From assembly GCA_918797485.1 (NCBI GenBank), contig CAKKNE010000002.1, forward strand, positions 4,120,501 to 4,184,500: a stretch of 64,000 nt of DNA, read 5' to 3'. The stretch comes from Pelagomonas calceolata. Its lineage: Eukaryota; Sar; Pelagophyceae; Pelagomonadales; Pelagomonadaceae. Shown here piece after piece: positions 46,097 through 55,587 of this stretch. The translations under genes and the position numbers were made by a program. Below the pieces are notes generated by a model. The model was not told where the DNA came from, made no database searches, and saw only the letters and a program-made list of their open reading frames with translations. Numbering within the stretch: the first letter of the stretch is position 1; every line of letters begins with the position of its first letter.

Positions 46097-46975
46097 TTAG
46101 TCGAGCACGTCCTCCACGGGCGTCGTCGGCAGCGACACAAGAATCGGGCGGAAAATTGGTGCAGGCAGCGCGGCGTCCGCGCGCTCGACGGCGTAGAGTT
46201 TCAGGCCGTCGACGCGCTGGGCCGCGAAGCCGAGGTCGTCCAGCGCTATGCCATGGAGCGAGTCCGCCCGCCGCCGCAAATTGAAACGCGGCAGCGCGCC
46301 CCAGAAGTACGCTTCCACGTCAGACCGGGGATTGTAGAGGACGAGGCAGACGCCATTCATCGAAAGCAACTCGGCAATCGTCGAAGCCAACGCCTCCATC
46401 GTCGCCGCCGCCACGGTTAAATCAGTAGCTTTTAGGGCGTAGAGGCACTCCGAGGCAATCACGAGGTCCGCCCGTCCATGAACGCGGGCGAACGCTTGAG
46501 CGTTGGCGCGGCCCCAGCTTAATGAAGCCGCTCGCACCGTACCGGAGAAGCCGTCATTACGAAGATGGTCCTCGAGCGCTTTGGACGAGGCGGCAATCAT
46601 CGAGGGCACGTCCGTCGCGTAGGTCTCGAAGCCGCAGAAGGCTGCACATGTTGCGGGGATGGCCGCCGCGCCGCAGCCTAACTCAATTGCGACGCCTCTT
46701 CTCTGGGATTTACCTTCGTGCTTCAGGATGCGGGCCGCCATGACGCTTGCCCCTCGCCACACGGCCCGGCCCGTCGGGTCGCCGCTGTTCGTCTGCGATT
46801 GTGGTGCACGTAACGGGAAGGGCAAACCAGGGATGACCACGTCTACGCCCGGTCGGAGGTGCTCGCACGGGTGCAAAAAGTGCTTCGCGCCGTGCGGGAA
46901 GAGCGGGTGCGGCACGAGCTGCGTGCAGTGCGGGCGCCAGTGGGCCGCGTCCGGCGTGGGCTGGGCGACGAGCAT
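46097..46975 (-). CDS. METTL21-type lysine methyltransferase (Methyltransf_16)
   Basis: 292 residues from ATG 46975. TGRAVWRGASVMAARIL is the family G-x-x-VW lead-in, VAIELGCGAAAIPATCA is motif I, TYATDVPSMI is motif post-I, and DLVIASECLYAL replaces the usual DxxY catalytic region. The family trimethylates lysines of chaperones and elongation factors in the cytosol. Substrate unknown here. The gene is divergent to the SANT-SET gene. Confidence 0.78.
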   Translation of the reverse strand: MLVAQPTPDAAHWRPHCTQLVPHPLFPHGAKHFLHPCEHLRPGVDVVIPGLPFPLRAPQSQTNSGDPTGRAVWRGASVMAARILKHEGKSQRRGVAIELGCGAAAIPATCAAFCGFETYATDVPSMIAASSKALEDHLRNDGFSGTVRAASLSWGRANAQAFARVHGRADLVIASECLYALKATDLTVAAATMEALASTIAELLSMNGVCLVLYNPRSDVEAYFWGALPRFNLRRRADSLHGIALDDLGFAAQRVDGLKLYAVERADAALPAPIFRPILVSLPTTPVEDVLD

Positions 46976-47329
46976 GGTTTCGCGGCGACGGCGTCGGGGG
47001 TCCGAGCAGGCTGGCTGCAAAGCTCACTCAGGTGTGCACACAACTTAGGTAGAGATGCCGTTGCGGAGGATCTGTCTCGAGGATGCTGTGAGCGATTCTT
47101 TGGTTGCAAGGGCCGGAGGATGCCGCAAAATAGGTTAGGATGCTTCCCAAAAATATAATCTGCTAGCGTCCAGTAACACACTAGCGGAATTGATTTTGCC
47201 GAGAGCACCAGCCCGTAAAAGAGCTAGGCAGGCCGGGGCCGCGCCTCAGTCGAGCCCCGGGCAGCCCCATTGGTCGACGGCAAGCGTCGGAATAGCCGCG
47301 CACCCATACTCGACGCGTTCGGGCAGCCC
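46976..47329. other. Divergent promoter region METTL21-like / SANT-SET
   Basis: No gene. Dispersed palindrome copy 10 at 47162-47185. Weak open reading continues upstream of both starts without an ATG. Confidence 0.45.
47162..47185. promoter_or_regulatory. Dispersed palindrome copy 10
   Basis: 24 bp; GCTAGCGT-CCAGTAA-CACACTAGC. 187 bp from the METTL21-like start and 145 bp from the SANT-SET start. Confidence 0.75.
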
Positions 47330-48157
47330 ATGGCGAGCACTGCTGCGACGCACCGCCGCCGCTGGTCCCAGGCCGAGAAGGACGTGTGCGCCGCAGGCGT
47401 GAAGAAGTTCGGGGCGTTCAACCACCGGCGCATCGCACAACTCGTCGGCACGCGCTCCAAGGCGCAGGTCCGCACGTACCTCTACGCGGCGGGCTACCGG
47501 AAGTTGGGGGCCGCTCCGTTCTACACGACGGTCGATCAGCCGCCGCCGCCGCCGCCGCCGCCGTTCGCGACCCATGAGCGACTCGACAATACCGAGGTCC
47601 CAACCATAGACATATTCAACGGTGCCAAGGACCGAAGCGACGATGAGGGCAATACCAACGATGGCGTAGAGCGCCACCAGAAGATTCTCCGTCGAGAAGA
47701 GCAACACCACGTCCCGTTCTGGAGCGCCGCCGAGCTCGCCGCGGACGACTGGACGCCGCCGCAGCGACAGGCCTTCGAGAAAGCCTTTTCGCGGAAGATG
47801 GCCGCACGCTTTGAAGCCACGGACATCACCTCTGCGGATGTCGTCCACGGCCACGGCACGGTCGCGAGACGCCTTTTGTTGCGAGGCGAGGTCCTCGTTG
47901 ACCCCTGCGCTTCTTATATCGAAGGCGCGCCGCCGCCGGCTAGTGACGACCGCGCCGTCGCATACAACGACGCCCACTTCCGCCTGCGGACAGACACGCG
48001 CGCCGCCCCGTCCTACTACCTCAACGAGGCGCGTGATCGAGAACCGAACGTCGAGTGGCGCGTGATTGATCTGGGCCGGCCGGCGCTCGGCGTCGTCGTC
48101 CTACGAGATATCCAGCCGAAGGAGGAGCTCCTTCTATTCTATGAGGCGCCGGACTAA
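47330..48157 (+). CDS. SANT/Myb domain protein with SET-like C-terminus
   Basis: 275 residues from ATG 47330 (CCCATGG). The N-terminal SHAQKYF-like Myb/SANT repeat at about 9-58 (RRRWSQAEKDVCAAGVKKFG, then IAQLVGTRSKAQVRTYLYAA) would bind DNA or histone tails. A Pro run separates it from a C-terminal half that looks like the end of a SET domain: SYYLNEARDREPNVEW, VVVLRDIQPKEELLLFYE. The usual NHxC catalytic block is replaced by LNEA, so lysine methyltransferase activity is uncertain. The stop is 5 bp from the stop of the PA-domain gene. Confidence 0.65.
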   Translation: MASTAATHRRRWSQAEKDVCAAGVKKFGAFNHRRIAQLVGTRSKAQVRTYLYAAGYRKLGAAPFYTTVDQPPPPPPPPFATHERLDNTEVPTIDIFNGAKDRSDDEGNTNDGVERHQKILRREEQHHVPFWSAAELAADDWTPPQRQAFEKAFSRKMAARFEATDITSADVVHGHGTVARRLLLRGEVLVDPCASYIEGAPPPASDDRAVAYNDAHFRLRTDTRAAPSYYLNEARDREPNVEWRVIDLGRPALGVVVLRDIQPKEELLLFYEAPD

Positions 48158-48162
48158 TGTAC

Positions 48163-49467
48163 TTATAACTCGTCCTTCCCGCTCGCGAGGAACGCCCTCC
48201 TCTCAGGATAGTCGGCCCCGTGGCGCTCCGCGCTCAGGGCGTCGATTTTTTTGAGTTGAGCCTTCTTCGACCGCGGCTTCGCGTCGCCATTGGCATATTT
48301 TTCGAGCGCGGCCCAGGCGGCGCCGTGGCCGCCGTGCGAGGGTGTGACAGACGCGGTCTTCGCCGACCTTAATGCTGAACCCGCGGCCAGCGACACCAGA
48401 CCCACGGGCACGGTCACGTTGCGCGCGGCCCAGCGCGGGTGGCAGCCCGCTCTTACCAAAGCGTCCGTCGAATCGCGGTTCGAGATCAAAACTTCCGCGG
48501 CACCCGCCTCCTGGGCCCGCCACGCCTTCTCCAAAAACTGGCATCCGCCGCCTCTTCTAGCGATAGCTATGGCACCCGTCAAATCGTCCTTGGTAGGTAG
48601 ACAGCCGTCGCCAACGTCCACAACTTTCCGCTCGATCCCGCGGAAGGGCCGGCCAAATTCTGCTAGTAAATACTCAAACGTCTCTCCCGATACTGTCAGG
48701 ACCCCGCCATCCACTCGATCTTCTTGGACGTACGTCGCGTCGCTCGCCGCGGCCGGCTCGCATAGGCTTTGTGTTTGTTTCGTCTCCGAGGACTCGATAC
48801 AATTGATGGGCACGAACGTCGCTTCGTAGGACGATGCATTCATCTCCTCGAGCAGGGCGTCGCCCTCCCACTCGGCGACCATGGCTACACTAGCCTGCAC
48901 CTCGTGGGCGTCGGGGCCCGGCGCGTGCTGGTTGCCCGGCTCATTGTTTACTAACAGTAATGTTGCTAGAGAAGCGTTGTCTTCCACACTTTCCGCTAGG
49001 TAGGTAGCTTTCGTACCAAACGTACAAGTGCCCCGCTTCGCTACCACTGTATGTGGTTTCGCATTGATCCGTGCGACAATGTCCTCGCTCAAAGAACTAC
49101 AAAGGTCCAGAGGCTCGGCAGCGACAAGAGGCAACCTCCCAACGGGCAAATGTTCCCCAAAATGCCCTCGTAGGTACTGCATCGACGCCGGCCAGCCCTC
49201 GACATAGAGCCTCCCCCAGTGCGCGTTTTTCCTCAATTCCTCTTCAGCCTCCAAATCACCGGGCGCCGCATGGTCCCGCACCTCAAAAGTGAGTTTGGAC
49301 ATCACTTCAGGTAACAGCTTCATCTCGTTGTTCACCGAGAACCAGTTGCCCGGGGCCTCGAGCTGAGCAGCCCCTTCGGGAGCCGGCTCCATCTCCTTGG
49401 GCCGGAAGTAGACGATGGGGGCAGCCCATGTTGTGGTTGCGACGAGGGCGAGCACTGCTTTCGCCAT
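48163..49467 (-). CDS. Secreted protein with two protease-associated (PA) domains
   Basis: 434 residues. MAKAVLALVATTTWA is a signal peptide. Two PA-type folds are visible: about 135-215 (VVAKRGTCTFGTKATYLAES, ATLLLVNNEPGN) and about 285-375 (AIAIARRGGGCQFLEKAWRA, AAEVLISNRDS), each with the R-G-x-C-x-F core. PA domains regulate proteases or sort cargo in vacuolar receptors; no catalytic domain or TM is attached. A Lys-rich tail follows. Lumenal or extracellular location is inferred. Confidence 0.78.
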   Translation of the reverse strand: MAKAVLALVATTTWAAPIVYFRPKEMEPAPEGAAQLEAPGNWFSVNNEMKLLPEVMSKLTFEVRDHAAPGDLEAEEELRKNAHWGRLYVEGWPASMQYLRGHFGEHLPVGRLPLVAAEPLDLCSSLSEDIVARINAKPHTVVAKRGTCTFGTKATYLAESVEDNASLATLLLVNNEPGNQHAPGPDAHEVQASVAMVAEWEGDALLEEMNASSYEATFVPINCIESSETKQTQSLCEPAAASDATYVQEDRVDGGVLTVSGETFEYLLAEFGRPFRGIERKVVDVGDGCLPTKDDLTGAIAIARRGGGCQFLEKAWRAQEAGAAEVLISNRDSTDALVRAGCHPRWAARNVTVPVGLVSLAAGSALRSAKTASVTPSHGGHGAAWAALEKYANGDAKPRSKKAQLKKIDALSAERHGADYPERRAFLASGKDEL

Positions 49468-49618
49468 GGTGCGATGGGGCAGCGCTGCGCCGCTGTTACT
49501 GGGCCGCTGGGCTTCGGCCTCTCTCCGGCCGCGTGGCTAGTGGCTTCCTTTCCGCGGGGAACGGTGTGTCGCCGGTGGATGGCTCTCGAGAGCGATCCCC
49601 GCGTGGGAACCCTGCGCG

Positions 49619-49640
49619 GCTAGCGTAGTATGGGCACTAG
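49619..49640. promoter_or_regulatory. Dispersed palindrome copy 11 (degenerate)
   Basis: 22 bp; GCTAGCG ... GCACTAG, with a changed centre (TAGTATGG). Between divergent genes, 45 bp from the start at 49685 and about 150 bp from the PA-protein start. Confidence 0.5.
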
Positions 49641-49684
49641 AGAGAACAAAAGAGCAGGAGCCAGCGCAAACAACCCCAGAAATC

Positions 49685-50320
49685 ATGCGTACCGCTGTAT
49701 TTCTTAGCCTCATCGCGGCCGCCAGGGCCTTCGCGCCGCCCTCGATCCTGCGGGCAACGGTCGTTGTCAAGAACGAGGCCGACGCCGCTAGTACTGTGCC
49801 AGAGTCTCATAGAAGGATCCCCGTTGCGCGGCGCGCAGTCATGCCGCGCGCGCTGCGCCGCGCTTCGACGCTGTTGTTGAATACCAAACGTTTCGCCGGA
49901 GGCGCTCAATAGTCATGCAACCCATGCCTATGGCGCCCTCCGCCGACGGAAATCGGCCCCGGCAGAAACGTGCCATCACTAACGCGCGCCCGCACCGCTG
50001 CGCACCGCGCGATACCGACCGCACCCAACACGACATACCACACAGGTGGTTTCCGCTACGACAACTCCGACTCCGTGAGCCCCCTCGAGAAGAAGAAGGC
50101 GCTCCAGGACACGGCGAGCTGGTGCCTCGAGCGCTGCATCAAGCTCGGCCACTGCGAGGTCTTCGAGGACCTCAACAAGATGTCGACGGCCCAGGTGCAG
50201 GACTTCTGCAAGGCCTGCGTGCTCACGGGCGAGGCGACGCAGGACGAGTGCGACGTGTCGATGATGTTTATCGAGGACGGGCCGTGGGCCTCGATCGACC
50301 GCGCGGCCGTGGGCGTCTAG
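49685..50320 (+). CDS. Small plastid-targeted Cys-rich protein, two exons
   Basis: 126 residues if exon 1 (49685-49790) joins exon 2 (50046-50320); the 255-nt intron begins GTACTG and ends CACACAG, phase 1. Exon 1 encodes MRTAVFLSLIAAARAFAPPS, a textbook signal peptide plus A-F plastid-entry motif. Exon 2 encodes a compact domain with spaced Cys: SWCLERCIKLGHC, VQDFCKACVLTG, QDECDVSMMF. It resembles a small conserved protein of photosynthetic eukaryotes, but I cannot name it. Metal binding or a redox role is only suggested by the Cys pairs. Exon 1's donor is the least certain part. Confidence 0.65.
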
Positions 50321-50802
50321 AGGACGCGCATCGCAGTGGTCGCCGCCGCCGTAAGGATCTGTTTCCCTGAGGAGTAGTACGCGCCGAGGGGTCGCGGCGA
50401 CGGCGTGCACGACCACTCTCCGAGTCCCCCCCGGTGAAATTGTTACGGTGCTAGAACTAGTGGGCGGGGCCCCTGTCTAGGGCCTCTGCCCAGGGCGGGG
50501 GGAGACACCGCCCGCGGGCGAGCGCGCCAGCAAACTCGAGTGCGCGAGCGACGTTCGCGCCGCCGCGACTTCTAGCCGGGACGACGCCGCCGCCGCGCGC
50601 CCGGCGACGAGTGACCGCCGGGCGCCGGGCGAAACCCTCTAGCCGGGTGCAGCAAACCTCGAGCTGTCAACTGCTTCGTTTGGGCCGCGCGCGCACGGCG
50701 CACGGGACAAGGAGGGCTGCCCCAGCGCCAGCATAGAGCCAGCGCCGCCGTCGGACGCCCTCGGCTCAGCAGCAGCGGCTCTACAGTAGGCCAAGCAACA
50801 GC
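50321..50802. other. Intergenic region with second dispersed repeat, copy B
   Basis: No gene. Bases 50444-50475 match 9767-9799. A GC-rich tract (CAGGGCGGGGGGAGAC) follows. Confidence 0.5.
50444..50475. repeat. Second dispersed repeat, copy B
   Basis: TACGGTGC, then ACTAGTGGGCGG, then CCCCTG, in the order and spacing of copy A. About 330 bp upstream of the ankyrin gene. Confidence 0.55.
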
Positions 50803-53800
50803 ATGAGCTACCAGCCGGGAGATAGAGTAGAGGCCCAGTTCCAGGGCGGCCAGCAGTGGTACGCCGGCACCATTTCTGGAAAGACGGCGACGGGCTACGA
50901 CGTCGACTACGACGATGGAGACAAGGAGCAGAACGTCGCCGTGACACTGATAAGAAGCCAAGTCTCTGATGCGGTAAAAGCGTTGCAAGGCAAACCGGAA
51001 GGGACGCCGAAGAAGCCCATCACTTTGAAAAGGCAGGACTCTGCCGAGGCCACTTCTGCCTTACTCGCCTCGGCCCAAAAGATCAAGGAGGACTCACTAG
51101 AGCAATCAGCAGAAACGCTCGCGAACCTGCGGGCCGCGGCCTCGGAGAGCGAGGCCGAGGCGGGGCTGAAGGCCATGAACGGCCTGCGACGGGCCTCGTC
51201 CGAGGTCGAGGACGAAGGGATTCAGAGGGCTACGAAGGCGATGCGCGAGGTCGCCCGCGAGGACAACACTCATCAAATATTGCGGAAGGCCGCGCTGGAC
51301 GTGTCGGCTGATGATGCCGTGAATACGCTCAAGAAGGTAGTGGCGTTCCAGTCCGATTCGGAAGACGACGACGTCCGCGAGGCGCCGGCGCCGGCGCCGG
51401 AGCGCTTCGACGGGGATTCGGACGATTCTCGCTTGGAAGACCAGGCGCGATCGATCCGGGAGAAGCGTTCCAAGAAAACGAGGTTCGCTCTAGAACGAGG
51501 CACGATACTGTTAGGAAACACGGAGGAAATCCGCCAGGTCCATGATGCTAGACAGAGATATTTACGACCGAGGATTTCTCGACGAGATTTAACAGATGAG
51601 GACATCGCGCCTCCCTCCCAAGACGCGCGTGCCGTACTAGAGGCGTGTTTTGATGGTGATCTGCCAGCACTGAAGAAGGCAGCCAAAAAGTGCGGCTTCA
51701 GCGAAGGCCTTGGGTTGAGGTGTGCGTTAGTTGCTGATCAGAAAGGACGCACAGCGTGCCACTACGCCGCTTTGCAAGGCAGGCACGACGTGCTCCAATC
51801 CTTCGGGGAGGCCTGGCGTGCCCAAGCTTCTGAAGAGTACGACCGCAAGGTGTCTGATCTGCGAGGGCGATTGGTAGAAGCATCTAGAGACTGCCGCCGC
51901 CGGAACGTAGAACATGAATTGCGAGGCGCCTACGAGTTCGCCGCGAGAGAAGCGGATCGGGAACTCAGGCAGAGAGAGTTAAGATGCGAGGCGGCCTGGC
52001 GGACCTGCTGCACGGCGCGGGACGACCTTGGACGGACGCCTCTGCACTATGCCGTGGCGTGCGTCGATGCGGCCCACACGGCGTTGACGGTAAAAGCCTT
52101 GATGACAGGATCGGCAGATTTAGCACTACCGTCCAACGCGCTCGTGAAGAACGGGTCGCTGGGCGAGCCTCCCTTGCTACGAGCGGTGGCGTCGGAGCTG
52201 TTCGCGGATGATTTTGCGGCCCAACGCATCGCTGATAAACTCTTCAAGAACAACGGCGGCGGTGACCGACCGCCTAAGAGAGGCTGGAGGTATGTGGGAG
52301 ACACGTGTCGAAAACATGCCAAGAGGGACAACAAGGAGAACCTTGATGCGGCCTCGAAAGCAAGAGCGGCTCGTAGAACTCCTGTGTTCTTGCGAGTGCA
52401 AGAAGCGGGTAGGTCTAGGGCAGCTTACTTATTCCCGCGGCACGCTCGAATTGATGTGGGCACCGGTGCCCTCTGCGGCGCGCCTCGCAAAGCGATGCCA
52501 CTCATTCAAGCGTCAGCTCCAAAGGAACCGGACGATGTTTTGAGGAGGGAAGCGTTGTTACTGTGGCTGTGGCGAGCTCTAAGGCAAGGCGCGAGGCGAG
52601 CCGCTCGAAGGTACGCGGAGGTCGGCAAAATACATAAAGACGGCCCCGGGAAGACGCGCACGAACGCCGGTGAACTTTTGAGAGCCTTCGAGCGGGCGGA
52701 TCCGAGGGCCGACGGCTGTATTACCTTAGATCAGTTCGACTCGTGCCTAAGGGCTCTGGACGTGCGCCTGGCGTACGGCACGCTGGAGGAACTCGCCGCG
52801 AAGTACGAATTCAAGCCGCCGCGAGATCGGCCCGAGTTGTCCAGAGACCGAAGGTTAAAAGTCGACTACGAGCGGTTGATCGATGATGTGTTGGCTTCGC
52901 AGAAAGATGAAGAAGCGTCTTTGTCTGAGGAGTCCGAAGGGAGCGCACCGTCACGACAGCACTCGTCGTCCGACGAGTCTGATTGCGGTTCTATCAAGCG
53001 CGAACGACTACGGAGGGAGAAGGATCAAGACAGACGTAGGAACGAGAGGCGAGACAGAGTCGGCGCGCCCGCGCCAGCGCCCACCCTCAAGGGCTCGTCG
53101 TCGAGAACCGTCGCGGCGGCCACGTTGAAAGCCGTCGGGAGCGAGTTGGCGATCACCGACGGTAGTAACGCGAGAGCGGGCACGGCCTCGGCTCGAGCGT
53201 GGCTGACGAAGGGTGCCGCCTGGCCCGCCCAGTCCTCCTATTTAGCTGGTTTTGCGGAATTACTAAAGGCGAGGTCCGCGGTCCTCGACGCGCACGATTG
53301 CGCGGGCTTTACGCCGTTGCACTGCGCTGCTTACGCTGACGCGCCTACCGAAGTCTGCGAGTCGTTGCTGAGGCGGGGCGCGACGCGGTCACTGAGGGCG
53401 GACGACGGCGCGTTGGCCGAAGATCTCGCGAAGAACGGCGCCACACGCAGAAGCTTGCGGAGGATGTGTATCAGAGAGTTCGACTTGTCGTTCCAAAGGA
53501 CTTACTTGGAAGAAAGCGATGATGACACGGAGCAAAAAAGACCGAAAAGAGGAAAGGGTTTCTCCGCCGATAGGATGCCGGGCGAGTACCACAATTATAG
53601 GAATGGTGATGATCGGGGCGTCACGAAGAACAAAGGAAGGGCGGCGGCGGCGGTCGCTACTCTAGCGGCGCATGCTTTAGATGCGGTCGACCCAGATCAA
53701 AATAGACGGGGCGGTCGGCCGGGCGCGCCGGGAAGGCACGACGCCTTTGATGCGTGGCGGACGACGCCTGCTGCAAATGCTGCGGTGGACTTTAATACGA

Positions 53801-55545
53801 GAAGGCCGGTCCTGAAGCGGTCGACGTTCTTCGATGCGTGTGCCTTTCCTCTCGACAGATTGGTGGGCGACGGTCGGTTAAGGTCTCCACTACACTTGGC
53901 GGCGGAGGCGGGGTTAAATGAGTTGGTCGCTTCGCTGTTGGCGGGCGACGAGGTCCACCAGGACGGGGACCTGGAGCCGACGGGCGCGCCCACCTTCGAG
54001 ATCAACGGCAAGGATTGTGATGGGTGGACGCCGCTCATGCACGCCTGCTTTCGAGGCGGTTGTGCTCGTAGATCAGTAGCTCGATCGTTGATCGATGCGG
54101 GGGCGGCCGTCGCGCAAAAGAATGTGCGGGGACGCACGGCGTTACACTTAGCTGCTGCTCATGCTAGGGAAGATAACATACAAAGGGAGGACGCGGACAT
54201 TGTAGAATTACTATTGGACGAGGCCCCTCAAATAATAGATGTGCGGGACGACGAGGGCGCCACGGCGTTGTACGCGGCGTGTGCGCGCGGTAGAGTGAGA
54301 TCGGCTGTGGCCTTGTTGAGCAGAGGCGCGGACCCGTGGGGCCGCCACGTCAATACAAGATGCACGGCGTTGCATGCCGCGTGTTCGACGAGATCGATCG
54401 GCGGCGCCGACGCGGCGCGCCTACTATCCCAGTGGTGCTCCGGCGGCGATGCGCATCTGAATTCCTATTTATTAGCTTCGACGCGCGTCGCGCACGACGA
54501 CGAGATTTACGGCGAGAACGACAAGGACCCGCAACAGACCTCTCGTAATAGAGGTACCGCTTCCAATCTAGATCGCGAGTACGAAGTTGTGGGCTTCGCG
54601 CCGTTTCCTTTGGATGCGTCCTCACATAAGTTTAGATTGGACGCCAACGAGCGCGCGTCATCAAAAGATCGGAAACGATTGCTCGCTTGTCCGCTGAACG
54701 CGGCGCGCGACCGGCGCGGGGAAGGTGCGCGAGACGCGGCGCGGTCTCGCGAACAAAGAGAAGCTCTCGACCACGTCTGGGACGCCGCGTTGTGTGGCTC
54801 GTTGCCTCGGTTGCGCGATGCGTTACAACGGGAAGGGGCAGCTAGAGCGGCGTCGTCGTCGGGAGCTCTCGTAAGACCGCCGTGGGCCTTCGTGTCAGCG
54901 CGGGACCGGACGCCGCGGCTGGGACGGACGGCGTTGCATCTTGTAAGTTTGGGTGCAGCTCGAGCCGTCGCCGCGGCCCAGCGCCGTTTAAGGAGAGACT
55001 GCGCCGCCGGCGGCAAAAGTTCAGGAAGGAACCTGCAGTCCAAGCAGTTCGAGGCCGCCGACGACCAGGACCACGCGCGCTGCGCTAGATGTTTGTTACA
55101 AAGAGCGGGCGCGGCCGTCGACGCCGAGGACGCCTCAGCAAGAACGCCCCTGATGTATGCGGCGGCGGCCGGCGCGGGGCGCGTCGTGGCGGTTCTATTG
55201 GAGCACGGCGCGGACGTTAGGGTGTGCGACGAGGCTGGATTGACCGCGCTGCACCTCGCGACGGCCTGGGGACGTACCAAGGTGGCCAATCAGTTGAGAG
55301 CGGCGGGCGCGTCCGGCGGCGCCAAGGACCACCGGGGGCGGACGGCGCACGACGTCGCGGGCCTCGCGGCGAGAGTCGAGATGTACCCCGACGACGTGCC
55401 CGCGGCCGAAGATAGGCGGATGTGCGAGGGCAAGGAGCCCGAGCCGTCCGAGGAGAAGAAGGACGACTCCCCGTCGCCGCGGCGCCGGCACAAGTCCTCG
55501 CGGCGGAGCGACTCCGACTCGGACTACTCCGACGACTTTTCCTAG
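50803..55545 (+). CDS. Giant ankyrin-repeat protein with Tudor-like N-terminus and EF-hand-like segment
   Basis: 1580 residues in one exon. Residues 1-52 form a Tudor/agenet-like barrel (YQPGDRVEAQFQGGQQWYAG, GYDVDYDDGDKE) that could bind methylated ligands. Ankyrin units appear in four groups, near 305-330, 400-420, 825-870 and 1030-1200, and again at 1390-1530, with motifs such as DKGRTACHYAALQGRHDVLQ-like, GFTPLHCAAYADA, GWTPLMHACFRGG, GRTALHLAAAHA and ARTPLMYAAAAGAGRVVAVL. An EF-hand-like loop is near 624 (ADPRADGCITLDQF). Long charged linkers lie between. The C-terminus is basic, then Ser/Asp-rich. A scaffold role is inferred; no enzyme domain is seen. Confidence 0.82.
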   Translation: MSYQPGDRVEAQFQGGQQWYAGTISGKTATGYDVDYDDGDKEQNVAVTLIRSQVSDAVKALQGKPEGTPKKPITLKRQDSAEATSALLASAQKIKEDSLEQSAETLANLRAAASESEAEAGLKAMNGLRRASSEVEDEGIQRATKAMREVAREDNTHQILRKAALDVSADDAVNTLKKVVAFQSDSEDDDVREAPAPAPERFDGDSDDSRLEDQARSIREKRSKKTRFALERGTILLGNTEEIRQVHDARQRYLRPRISRRDLTDEDIAPPSQDARAVLEACFDGDLPALKKAAKKCGFSEGLGLRCALVADQKGRTACHYAALQGRHDVLQSFGEAWRAQASEEYDRKVSDLRGRLVEASRDCRRRNVEHELRGAYEFAAREADRELRQRELRCEAAWRTCCTARDDLGRTPLHYAVACVDAAHTALTVKALMTGSADLALPSNALVKNGSLGEPPLLRAVASELFADDFAAQRIADKLFKNNGGGDRPPKRGWRYVGDTCRKHAKRDNKENLDAASKARAARRTPVFLRVQEAGRSRAAYLFPRHARIDVGTGALCGAPRKAMPLIQASAPKEPDDVLRREALLLWLWRALRQGARRAARRYAEVGKIHKDGPGKTRTNAGELLRAFERADPRADGCITLDQFDSCLRALDVRLAYGTLEELAAKYEFKPPRDRPELSRDRRLKVDYERLIDDVLASQKDEEASLSEESEGSAPSRQHSSSDESDCGSIKRERLRREKDQDRRRNERRDRVGAPAPAPTLKGSSSRTVAAATLKAVGSELAITDGSNARAGTASARAWLTKGAAWPAQSSYLAGFAELLKARSAVLDAHDCAGFTPLHCAAYADAPTEVCESLLRRGATRSLRADDGALAEDLAKNGATRRSLRRMCIREFDLSFQRTYLEESDDDTEQKRPKRGKGFSADRMPGEYHNYRNGDDRGVTKNKGRAAAAVATLAAHALDAVDPDQNRRGGRPGAPGRHDAFDAWRTTPAANAAVDFNTRRPVLKRSTFFDACAFPLDRLVGDGRLRSPLHLAAEAGLNELVASLLAGDEVHQDGDLEPTGAPTFEINGKDCDGWTPLMHACFRGGCARRSVARSLIDAGAAVAQKNVRGRTALHLAAAHAREDNIQREDADIVELLLDEAPQIIDVRDDEGATALYAACARGRVRSAVALLSRGADPWGRHVNTRCTALHAACSTRSIGGADAARLLSQWCSGGDAHLNSYLLASTRVAHDDEIYGENDKDPQQTSRNRGTASNLDREYEVVGFAPFPLDASSHKFRLDANERASSKDRKRLLACPLNAARDRRGEGARDAARSREQREALDHVWDAALCGSLPRLRDALQREGAARAASSSGALVRPPWAFVSARDRTPRLGRTALHLVSLGAARAVAAAQRRLRRDCAAGGKSSGRNLQSKQFEAADDQDHARCARCLLQRAGAAVDAEDASARTPLMYAAAAGAGRVVAVLLEHGADVRVCDEAGLTALHLATAWGRTKVANQLRAAGASGGAKDHRGRTAHDVAGLAARVEMYPDDVPAAEDRRMCEGKEPEPSEEKKDDSPSPRRRHKSSRRSDSDSDYSDDFS

Positions 55546-55587
55546 GTATCATAAAGTTAAGCGAGGCTCGATCGGGGGGCAGCACAA

